A DNA stretch of 40,464 nt from Clostridiales bacterium (lineage in GTDB: Bacteria > Acidobacteriota > Aminicenantia > Aminicenantales > UBA8522): positions 1 to 40,464 of the forward strand of contig JARYMI010000027.1 in assembly GCA_029907205.1 (NCBI GenBank), written 5' to 3'. The position numbers were made by a program, and so were the translations under genes. Below the pieces are notes generated by a model. It made no database searches. It saw only the letters and a list, made by a program, of their open reading frames with translations, and had not been told where the DNA came from. The first letter of the stretch is position 1. Each line of letters begins with the position of its first letter. This document shows positions 25,978 through 33,068 of this stretch, one piece after another.

Positions 25978-27324
25978 TTATGTTTTTTTGCCGCCGACAG
26001 TGATTTCGGTCACCCGGAAGGAGGGGCTGTTGAGGCTGCCGCGGAGGTCGAGGTCGTTGGCCAGTTTGTCGATGTTCTTCAAGAGATCGAGTGTGGTCCC
26101 GCCGAGGGTCACCCCGTCCACTGGGAAGGCTTTGGCGCCGTCCAAGATCCAGAAGCCGCTGCAGCCGACCGAAAAAGCGCCTGTCGTCACATCCGTGCCT
26201 GTTCCTCTCATGCTGGTGACGAGGAGTCCTTCTTTGAGGTCCTTGAGGAGCGAGGCTGGGTCTTCCTCGCCGTTCTCGACGATGACGCAAATGAACCCAG
26301 CCGAGGGCCCTGACTTGTATCCGCCGCGCCGGGCTATCGTGTTCACCTTGACGCCAGCCTTGCGCGCTGTTTGCGAATCATAGAAGAACATCTTGAGGAC
26401 GCCCTTCTCCAGGATCGTGTTTTTCCGGGTGACGTTTCCCTCGCCGTCAAAGGGCCCCGAGGCGACAAAGCGAGGCCTGGTCGGGTCGTCGTGGATGGTG
26501 ACGAGCGGCGAGGCGACCTGTTTTTTGAGCATGTCGCTCATGAATGTTGTCTTCCGGAAGGCAGCGTCGCCGTTTAAAGCCGAGAGCACGCCCATCCAGA
26601 AAGCCGGAGCGGCGTAGCGGTCAAAAACAACCGGGACTTTCTTTGTCTCGACTGGCCTGGCTCCCAGCATCTCCACCGCTCGCTGGGCCGCTGTTTTGGC
26701 GACCTGCTCGACCGGCTCGAGCTCTTTGAAATAGCGCTTCGAGCTAGACCAACCGCCTCCCTGCATGTTATCACCCTCGCCGGCGATGACGTAAGCGCCG
26801 AACGAGCAGCGCGTCTCCTGAAGCGTGTAGGAAATGCCTTTGGAATTGAAAAGCCCGGCGATGCGCTCGGCATCTGAGAAAAACCCGCCTTCGCTATTGG
26901 TGATTCTCTTGTCCTGGGCCAGGGCGATGCGTTCAACCTCGCGGGCGATTCCGATCTTCTTTTCGTCAGAAACAGTAGCCAACTCCGGGTCATGGAGAGC
27001 GAGCTCAGCAAGTGGCTGCGGGCCGAAGTCGGGGAGGCCTTGCCAGGGTTTTGCTTCGGTGATTCTGGCCAGCTCAACGGTTTTTTTGACTGTCTCTTCC
27101 AGGGATTCCGGCGACAGGTCGGAGGTGTAGGAAAACCCTAACTGCTTGTTGATAAAAACCCGGAGCCCCAAGCCCTTGGAGACGGATTTCTTGAGGGTTT
27201 CGACGTCGCCTTTTCTCACGCTGACGTTGAATTCCTTGATGTGCTCGATGACGGCTTCCGCCTCGTCGGCCCCGCCTTTAATGGCTTTCTTGACGATATC
27301 TTCTCCGATTTTTCTGTAATCCAT
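25978..27324 (-). CDS. tldE: TldE/PmbA family protein (copy 2)
   Basis: Non-catalytic partner of TldD. The 448-residue protein starts MDYRKIGEDIVKKAIKGGAD and keeps FDRYAAPAFWMGVLSALNGD, FDGEGNVTRKNTILEKGVL, GAFSVGCSGFWILDGAKAFP and NDLDLRGSLNSPSFRV. No HExxxH and no signal peptide. A GGAGGGAAGCC site precedes the ATG. It lies 12 bases after tldD copy 2 in the same direction, so the order tldD-tldE matches copy 1. It is clearly divergent from copy 1, so this is an old paralogous pair, not a recent duplication. Confidence 0.9.
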   Translation of the reverse strand: MDYRKIGEDIVKKAIKGGADEAEAVIEHIKEFNVSVRKGDVETLKKSVSKGLGLRVFINKQLGFSYTSDLSPESLEETVKKTVELARITEAKPWQGLPDFGPQPLAELALHDPELATVSDEKKIGIAREVERIALAQDKRITNSEGGFFSDAERIAGLFNSKGISYTLQETRCSFGAYVIAGEGDNMQGGGWSSSKRYFKELEPVEQVAKTAAQRAVEMLGARPVETKKVPVVFDRYAAPAFWMGVLSALNGDAAFRKTTFMSDMLKKQVASPLVTIHDDPTRPRFVASGPFDGEGNVTRKNTILEKGVLKMFFYDSQTARKAGVKVNTIARRGGYKSGPSAGFICVIVENGEEDPASLLKDLKEGLLVTSMRGTGTDVTTGAFSVGCSGFWILDGAKAFPVDGVTLGGTTLDLLKNIDKLANDLDLRGSLNSPSFRVTEITVGGKKT

Positions 27325-27336
27325 GGCTTCCCTCCT

Positions 27337-28881
27337 TTAGGCTTTTTTCCCGCCAACGGTGATCTTGGCTACTTTGAGCGTGGGGTTGCCGAACCCGACC
27401 GGCTTGGACTGGCCGTCCTTGCCGCAGGAGCCGCCGCCGATGACCAGAAGGTCGTTTCCGACCATGGTGATGTTCTTGAGCACCTCCTGTCCGCTCCCCA
27501 TGAGCATGATGCCCTTGAGCGGCCGGGTCACCTTGCCGGCTTCGATCAGGTAGCCTTCGGTCACTGAGAAAACAAACCTGCCGGTTGTCGGCTGGACGTT
27601 TCCGCCGCCTATCTTGGCGATGTAGAGCCCTGTGTCCACGGACTTGACGATGTCTTCTGGCAGCGACTCGCCGGGATGGAGATAGGTGTTGGTCATCCGG
27701 GGAATGGGGTAGTGCTGGTAAGATTGCCGGCGGCCGTTCCCTGTCTGCTTCATCTTCATGAGCTTGGCGTTCAGCCTGTCCTGGAGGAAGGCGCTGCAGA
27801 TTCCCTTGTCGATGAGGATGGTGTTCTGGCCGGTCGAGCCCTCGTCGTCGACGTTGACCGCTCCCCAGGCGCCCTTGTAGGTTCCGTCGTCGGCAAGAGT
27901 GACCACCTCGGAAGCGATCGGCTGGCCTAACTTGTCGTGGAAGCACGAAGTTTTTTTCCTTATCCCGTCGGCCTCGAGACTGTGACCGATGGCCTCGTGG
28001 AAGAAGATCCCGCCAAACCCGGCCGCGATGACGACCGGAAACTCGCCGGCCGGAGCGTCTTCAGCCGGGAGCATGCGGATGGCCATCTCGGCGGCCTTGC
28101 GGCCAAAATCCTCGGCCAGGCTGAGGTCGAAATGCTCAAAACCGTAGGTTCCGGCCTTGGATTCGTAGCCCATGCTTCTGTTTGACCCCTCGAGCGCCGC
28201 GCAGTTGACACCGAGCCTGGAAAGGGTCTGCGTGTCTTCGACATAGAGGCCTTCGGAATTGGCGATCATGATTTTCTTGCTGATGTCGCTAAAGCTGACC
28301 CCCACCTGGGTGATGCGCTTGTCGAAAACGCGGGCCACGGCGTTCGCCTTGATGAGCAGGTCAGCCTTGGCCTTTGAGGCGATCGTGTCAGGAGAGACCT
28401 TGACCTGATAGTATTGAGGAGGGGAGAGGGGTGTGAAATTCTTGGGTTTCTCGGTCGTTTGACCTGAGGCGATGAGCGCTGCTGTCTCAGCGGCTTCTTT
28501 CAACTTGGCCAAATCCAGGTCGTCCGAGAAGGCATAGCCTGTCTTTTCCCCCTGAAGAACCCTGAACCCGACGCCCATGTCGAGCCCTCTCGTGGCTGCC
28601 GAGATCTTCTCTTCATCCAGAGAGATGCTGTTGCTGACCGTACGTTCAAAATAGATTTCGGCGAACTCGCCGCCGCGGCTGAGGCATACTTCGAGGAGTT
28701 TCCTCAAATCTTCCTTGTCCAGGATGGAGAGAGCGGCGGGGTCTGAAGCGAGAAGCGCTTCCGGGTCTCTCGCCGCGAGGCACTTCCACACCGGGAAGGA
28801 AATCATCAGGGCCCCTGACAGGGCGCCCTTTTTGAGGAAGCTTCGCCTGTTGATCGTATGATATCGAACAACCTTATCCAT
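27337..28881 (-). CDS. tldD: TldD family metalloprotease with Tat signal (copy 2)
   Basis: The 514-residue protein has the zinc motif HEAIGH at 295-300 and the conserved cysteine C486 in SCGKDGQ, and it ends in the VGG strand of the family. A textbook twin-arginine signal is present: INRRSFLKKGALSGALMISF (residues 10-29). I set the start at ATG 28881 after GGAAGGAGG; the open frame continues eight codons upstream through that site. A promoter with TTGACT/TATAAA lies upstream. Export by Tat would place this protease outside the cytoplasm, unlike studied TldD proteins. Confidence 0.92.
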   Translation of the reverse strand: MDKVVRYHTINRRSFLKKGALSGALMISFPVWKCLAARDPEALLASDPAALSILDKEDLRKLLEVCLSRGGEFAEIYFERTVSNSISLDEEKISAATRGLDMGVGFRVLQGEKTGYAFSDDLDLAKLKEAAETAALIASGQTTEKPKNFTPLSPPQYYQVKVSPDTIASKAKADLLIKANAVARVFDKRITQVGVSFSDISKKIMIANSEGLYVEDTQTLSRLGVNCAALEGSNRSMGYESKAGTYGFEHFDLSLAEDFGRKAAEMAIRMLPAEDAPAGEFPVVIAAGFGGIFFHEAIGHSLEADGIRKKTSCFHDKLGQPIASEVVTLADDGTYKGAWGAVNVDDEGSTGQNTILIDKGICSAFLQDRLNAKLMKMKQTGNGRRQSYQHYPIPRMTNTYLHPGESLPEDIVKSVDTGLYIAKIGGGNVQPTTGRFVFSVTEGYLIEAGKVTRPLKGIMLMGSGQEVLKNITMVGNDLLVIGGGSCGKDGQSKPVGFGNPTLKVAKITVGGKKA

Positions 28882-28916
28882 TCGTCCTCCTTCCTTTCTT
28901 CGCAATATTAATATTT

Positions 28917-28945
28917 TTTATATTCTTACTCGTGACGGGAGTCAA
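28917..28945 (-). promoter_or_regulatory. Predicted promoter of tldD-tldE copy 2
   Basis: Minus strand TTGACT (28940-28945), 17 bases, then TATAAA (28917-28922). Its -35 and the following bases (GTTGACTCC) are mirrored by the divergent promoter at 28992. Confidence 0.6.
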
Positions 28946-28991
28946 CATGCTTCTATGCTGAAGGGCTCTGTGACGAAAAGCGGGGTGCAAG

Positions 28992-29020
28992 TTGACTCCT
29001 GGGGGCCAAGCTGTTATTCT
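28992..29020 (+). promoter_or_regulatory. Predicted promoter of the NYN-LOTUS gene
   Basis: TTGACT at 28992-28997, 17 bases, TATTCT at 29015-29020. The message would have a leader of about 40 bases with a GAGGTG site six bases before the start. Confidence 0.5.
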
Positions 29021-29068
29021 TATCGCAGATAAAGCATCCGCTTGAAGCTTCCTTAGCGAGGTGAAATC

Positions 29069-29824
29069 ATGGTGGAGCAAATCGCCGACAGCCAGGTAAT
29101 TAAAATAGCGCTGCTTATCGATGGCGACAACGCCCAGCCGTCGCTTATCGGCAGCATCTTGACTGAGACCGCCAAGTACGGTTCTATTACTATCCGCAGG
29201 GTTTATGGGGACTGGACGACGGCCAACATGGCCGGATGGAAAAACGCCCTCAACAATTACGCCATCCAGCCAATCCAGCAATTCCGGTACACGGTCGGCA
29301 AGAACTCGACCGACAGCGCCATGATCATCGACGCCATGGACATCCTCCACAGCAGCCTGGTTGGGGGCTTCTGCTTGGTGTCGAGCGACAGCGACTACAC
29401 CAGGCTGGCCACGCGCATCCGTGAGTCTGGTGTCTTTGTCATGGGAATCGGGAGGAAAAAAACGCCGAAAGCTTTTGTCAACGCCTGCAACATTTTCATC
29501 TACACCGAGAACCTTACCCCGAAGCCATCCCCGCCGAAAAGGAGAGGAGCGGCAGGGGTCCCACAGCCAACAGAAGAAAAGCCCAAGGAACTCGACCCTA
29601 TGCCCCTGCTCAAGGGAGCTTTCGATATGGCCGTCCAGGAAGACGGCTGGGCCGACCTGGCAACCATGGGTTTTTACCTCCACCAGCTTGACCCGAGCTT
29701 CGACCCTCGGACGTACGGGTTCAAGCAGCTATCCCAGATCATCAAGAGTTACTCGAACATCTTTGAGCTGAAGTTCAGAGAAGAAGGCGGGACCACCAAG
29801 GTCTACGTGCGCGGCAAAGAATAA
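29069..29824 (+). CDS. NYN-domain (LabA-like) putative RNase with OST-HTH/LOTUS domain
   Basis: A 251-residue protein. An N-terminal NYN/PIN-fold domain spans residues 11-148, with the acidic residues of the predicted metal site visible: D18 and D20 (LLIDGDN), D82 (NSTDSAMIIDAMD), and D107/D109 (SSDSDYTRL). After a proline-rich linker comes a C-terminal OST-HTH/LOTUS domain at about 178-248 (LLKGAFDMAV, then GFKQLSQIIKSY). NYN domains are predicted endoribonucleases, and LOTUS domains bind RNA, including G-quadruplex RNA. No direct function is known for this bacterial architecture. The gene has its own promoter and is followed by a separate secreted peptidase gene. Confidence 0.88.
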   Translation: MVEQIADSQVIKIALLIDGDNAQPSLIGSILTETAKYGSITIRRVYGDWTTANMAGWKNALNNYAIQPIQQFRYTVGKNSTDSAMIIDAMDILHSSLVGGFCLVSSDSDYTRLATRIRESGVFVMGIGRKKTPKAFVNACNIFIYTENLTPKPSPPKRRGAAGVPQPTEEKPKELDPMPLLKGAFDMAVQEDGWADLATMGFYLHQLDPSFDPRTYGFKQLSQIIKSYSNIFELKFREEGGTTKVYVRGKE

Positions 29825-30010
29825 CATCAGTTTTTGGCCGTAAATCGTCCGGCGATCAATCTCCATTTCAATCGTTGAATGCGTTTTGCCTCTGATGGCA
29901 GAAAAAGAAAAAGCGAGAGGAAGGGTCAGGCTGGGAAGAAAATGAATGGAATCCTCGTCCAATTGATGTATAATTTCAGCCTTTAAATTCAGGCAAAAAA
30001 GGAGGCAAGA

Positions 30011-31840
30011 GTGAAGAAAAAAACAAGGCTCTTGATTCTCGGCATGGTCTGCCTGGTTTTGATGCTGAATGCGGAAGCTGGTCAACAGACGCAGCAGCAG
30101 AAACCCGAGGACGTGATCAAGAATCTCGTCCTGGTCGAAAAAACTCAGCCCGTCCCAGAAAAGATGAAGCCCGGGTTTGACTCCATCACAGCCAGAGATT
30201 CCTTGGCCATGCTCAGCTATATCGCCTCTGACCTGATGGAGGGCCGCGAGACCGCAACACGAGGCTACCAGCTGGCCGCAGAATACGCGGCTTCTCTTTT
30301 TTCACTATGGAGGCTTAAGCCAGGCGGCGACAAGCCAGACATGAGGCAGGCGGCCATGATGGCCAGGCGGATGGAGGAGCGTCCGCCGGCTCCAGCCGAA
30401 AGAAGCTATCTCCAGGAATTTGTGATGAGAGAAATCGCGGACGTTTCCACTTCGATAACGCTTGAAGTCCGACCAGGGGCGCAGCGTAAAACCCGAAATT
30501 TTACCTCCGGAGTTGATTTTATGAGCATGTTCTCAGGCGCTGAGTCGGTTGAGGCTCCTGTTGTTTTTGCCGGCTACGGGATTGTTGAGAAAAGAATTGG
30601 CTGGGACGACTTCAAGAATCTCGACGTCAAGGGGAAAATCGTCTTGATTCTTTCCGAAGCGCCGGGCAAAGACAACCCGGACTCGCCGTTCCAGAAGGAC
30701 AAAGAGCTCAAGGAGAAGTATTTTCCTCCCGTGCCTTTATCGCCTTTTGCCCGGAGGGGAGAGGGGTTCAACAAGGCGCGCGAAATCGCCAAGCTCGGCG
30801 CAGCGGCGATTCTCCAGGTGCAGAATTCCGTCACGGACAGCGACATGCTCAGGGACATGGCCGGGCCCAGGGCTGTCTCCGATGAGCGGCCGATCATCAA
30901 CAGGCCCAGGCGACGGCTCTTACTTCCGGGAGGCGGCCAGCAGATGCCCTGGGAAAGGTCGGCTATCATCACCATCACCCGGGAAATGGCAGACGCCGTC
31001 CTTGAGAGCTCGGGGCAGCGAATCGACGACCTGAAGAAAAAAATCGACACAGATCTTAAGCCCTTCTCCCTGGAGCTTGCCGGGACAAGGATGACCATCT
31101 CGACGACATCCACGTCAACGTTAGTGCGCTGCCGAAACGTCGTTGCTTATATCGAGGGCTCGGACCCGGCTCTTAAGGATGAGGCCGTTGTCGTCGGCGC
31201 TCATCTTGACCACCTGGGAAAATGGGGCGATTATGTCTTTAACGGCGCAGACGACAACGGGTCTGGCTCTGTCGGCGTTTTGAACCTGGCCCGGGCTTTC
31301 GCTCTCAACCCGGATAAGCCCAAGCGGACAGTGGTTTTTTGCCTATGGACAGGAGAGGAATCCGGCCTTTTGGGTTCCCGCTACTACGTCCAGAATCCCG
31401 TTTTTCCACTCGATAAGACCATCGCCTACGTCAACATGGACATGATCAGCCGTCCTTATGATGAGAGGACCTTAAACCGGATGGCCAGGATGATGAATAT
31501 CCCCTTGGGGGACGAAATCTTCAAAAAGATCCGGGTGAAAGACTTTCTGCCTGTCGCGTTTTCTGCCGGAGCTGGCCTGGACGAAGTCCTCAAGAGCGCC
31601 GACCAGGTTGTCGGGCTCGACCTTTTCCTGAGAGAAACCGGAGAAACCATGCAGCGGGGCACGGGAGGCAGCGACCACGCGTCGTTCGCTTCGTTCAAGA
31701 TTCCCTGGATTTTCTGCATCACCAGCATGCACGATGAGTATCACCAGACCAGCGACAGCGTGGACAAGGTGAGCGGAGAGATGATGGAGAAGGTTTCACG
31801 CCTGGTTTACCTGACGACCTTCGCCCTGGCCGACCGATAA
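30011..31840 (+). CDS. Secreted M28 family zinc metallopeptidase
   Basis: A 609-residue M28 (aminopeptidase-type) peptidase, probably periplasmic or exported. A signal peptide covers residues 1-23. A PA-like insert lies around 175-345. The catalytic domain begins near 380 with the co-catalytic zinc ligands H398 (GAHLDHLG), the bridging Asp in NGADDNGSG, the catalytic Glu pair in TGEESGLLGS, Asp in NMDM, and H578 (DEYHQTSD). GTG start at 30011 after AAAGGAGGCAAGA. A TATAAT at 29969-29974 may belong to its promoter, but I see no good -35. Substrate unknown; peptide scavenging is likely. Confidence 0.9.
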   Translation: MKKKTRLLILGMVCLVLMLNAEAGQQTQQQKPEDVIKNLVLVEKTQPVPEKMKPGFDSITARDSLAMLSYIASDLMEGRETATRGYQLAAEYAASLFSLWRLKPGGDKPDMRQAAMMARRMEERPPAPAERSYLQEFVMREIADVSTSITLEVRPGAQRKTRNFTSGVDFMSMFSGAESVEAPVVFAGYGIVEKRIGWDDFKNLDVKGKIVLILSEAPGKDNPDSPFQKDKELKEKYFPPVPLSPFARRGEGFNKAREIAKLGAAAILQVQNSVTDSDMLRDMAGPRAVSDERPIINRPRRRLLLPGGGQQMPWERSAIITITREMADAVLESSGQRIDDLKKKIDTDLKPFSLELAGTRMTISTTSTSTLVRCRNVVAYIEGSDPALKDEAVVVGAHLDHLGKWGDYVFNGADDNGSGSVGVLNLARAFALNPDKPKRTVVFCLWTGEESGLLGSRYYVQNPVFPLDKTIAYVNMDMISRPYDERTLNRMARMMNIPLGDEIFKKIRVKDFLPVAFSAGAGLDEVLKSADQVVGLDLFLRETGETMQRGTGGSDHASFASFKIPWIFCITSMHDEYHQTSDSVDKVSGEMMEKVSRLVYLTTFALADR

Positions 31841-32019
31841 TATTAGATAATATTAGGGACGCCATACGTAATGCACTTAATTCCCGCCTATTAGTTGTCT
31901 TCCCGCAAGACGACTTATCATGTCCCCATGTATTGGTAGCGAGAATTAGTTAATTGCATGCTGTGCCGGTGCTGTCTCCCTAATTCAGTCTAAGGGAAAT
32001 GCTAGATATATTCAAGAAA
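31841..32019. other. Non-coding stretch with repeats and a hairpin
   Basis: No gene is seen between the M28 peptidase stop and the vapBC promoter. A 10-base tandem duplication GATAATATTA (31836-31855) spans the M28 stop. TTAGGGA (31853-31859) and TCCCTAA (31977-31983) form a distant inverted pair about 130 bases apart. AGTTGTCTT / AAGACGACT (about 31894-31916) forms a 9-base hairpin with one G-T pair and a 5-base loop. The pattern could be a decayed MITE or REP-like element, but no second copy is visible. Confidence 0.3.
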
Positions 32020-32035
32020 TCAAGAAACTTCTTGA
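32012..32035. promoter_or_regulatory. Candidate operator of the vapBC-type operon
   Basis: The palindrome TCAAGAAACTTCTTGA (32020-32035) overlaps the -35 element, and an extra direct half-site TCAAGAA sits at 32012-32018. Ribbon-helix-helix antitoxins usually repress their own promoter through such spaced half-sites. Confidence 0.45.
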
Positions 32036-32060
32036 CATTTCTTTTTTGATTCAATATCAT
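32032..32060 (+). promoter_or_regulatory. Predicted promoter of the vapBC-type operon
   Basis: Perfect TTGACA at 32032-32037, 17 bases, TATCAT at 32055-32060 (5 of 6). The leader would be about 95 bases and contains an ATTAA/TTAAT inverted repeat near 32131-32146. Confidence 0.65.
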
Positions 32061-32161
32061 ATTTAGGGAAAAATAATATTTTGGGAATAGCGCGACATTT
32101 TAAAGCTCCTCCTTGAGAAAGGACATCGTAATTAATCGTCGTTAATGATATGAGTTGGGCC

Positions 32162-32398
32162 ATGAAAAAGAAAGTCGGGACAATTATGGACGAGAAGCTC
32201 TTAGCTTTCGTCAAACAGCGCGCGGCCGCAGAAGATCGCTCTCTCTCTGGTTTGATTGAGGAAGCTCTCACAGAATACCTCGGTCGCGGCCTTACGGCGG
32301 TGGACAAACTCCGGGCGCTCGACAAGTTTATTTCTCATGGCGGCCTTCTCCAACGCGAAGAGATCGAAGAAATCTTGGGTGAGGATATCCTCGTTTAA
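32162..32398 (+). CDS. Ribbon-helix-helix type antitoxin (VapB-like)
   Basis: A protein of about 78 residues beginning MKKKVGTIMDEKLLAFVKQR. A beta-strand followed by two helices (DRSLSGLIEEALTEYLGR) fits a ribbon-helix-helix DNA-binding antitoxin, and the C-terminal half would wrap the toxin. An ATG four codons upstream (32150) is also possible; neither start has a strong ribosome-binding site. The TAA overlaps the toxin ATG by one base (TAATG), the usual coupling for toxin-antitoxin pairs. Confidence 0.8.
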   Translation: MKKKVGTIMDEKLLAFVKQRAAAEDRSLSGLIEEALTEYLGRGLTAVDKLRALDKFISHGGLLQREEIEEILGEDILV

Positions 32399-32898
32399 TG
32401 ACGCTGGCCGAGATTCCCGAGGGCGAAGGCGTTGCCATCGATACGAACATCCTCGTCTATGCTAATCAAGGTCAATCGGACGAGTGCATCAAGTTTCTAA
32501 GGCGGTGTGCTTGCGGCGATCTGCACGGCATCGTCCCATTGCCGATGGTCGCAGAGCTTGTGCACGCCCTCATGCTGATAGAGGCTCGAGAAAACAACTG
32601 GATAGAGAGGCAGAACCCGTCACGTGCTCTCGCCGGGCGTCCCGACCTGATTCGGCGCCTAGTCCGGTACGAGATCCAAGTCAGAGAGTTTTTCGGGATA
32701 GGACTGCGGATAGAGCCAGCACAAGGTGCCGATGTCCTGGAGGCTTTGCGCGTTCAGAGGGAAGTTGGACTTCTTACAAACGACGCTCTCCTCCTGGCGG
32801 TTGCGCGGCGGCTGAACTGCATCTCCGTTGCCAGCGCAGATAAGACGATCGCTGCCGCCCCCGGGTTCACATTCTACGCCCCCGGAGACGTTCTGTGA
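32398..32898 (+). CDS. PIN-domain toxin (VapC-like ribonuclease)
   Basis: A 166-residue PIN domain. VapC toxins cleave tRNA or rRNA with a Mg-dependent acidic site. The acidic residues are D15 (AIDTNILVY), E53 (MVAELVH), D129 (LLTNDALLLA) and D148 (SADKTIAA), so the site looks intact. It is slightly longer than the usual VapC of about 130-140 residues owing to an insert around residues 60-100 (ENNWIERQNPSRALAGRPDL). It is coupled to the antitoxin gene and followed by a 170-base gap. Confidence 0.88.
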   Translation: MTLAEIPEGEGVAIDTNILVYANQGQSDECIKFLRRCACGDLHGIVPLPMVAELVHALMLIEARENNWIERQNPSRALAGRPDLIRRLVRYEIQVREFFGIGLRIEPAQGADVLEALRVQREVGLLTNDALLLAVARRLNCISVASADKTIAAAPGFTFYAPGDVL

Positions 32899-33068
32899 TT
32901 GCCGCTTGACTCTTGGTACAGGGCATGGGTTGAGCCTTCAGCATCTCCTGGAGCACCAGGGCTATAAATTGATCTTCAGTAACAGATGAAATATTCTCAT
33001 CGCACGGGCTCATCAATAGCTTAGCCAGTTGCCGTGACGGATAGCCGTTAATGTTTTCAGCTGATAAG

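Noticed and set aside
25808..26290. N-terminal extension of the beta-propeller frame up to 26290
   Set aside because: The extension is arginine/glutamine-rich shadow sequence antisense to other features. The signal peptide and ribosome-binding site mark the start at 25807.
27278..27946. Arg/Gln-rich 222-residue minus-strand frame
   Set aside because: It is an alternate frame of the tldD copy 2 gene, with low-complexity composition and no start signal.
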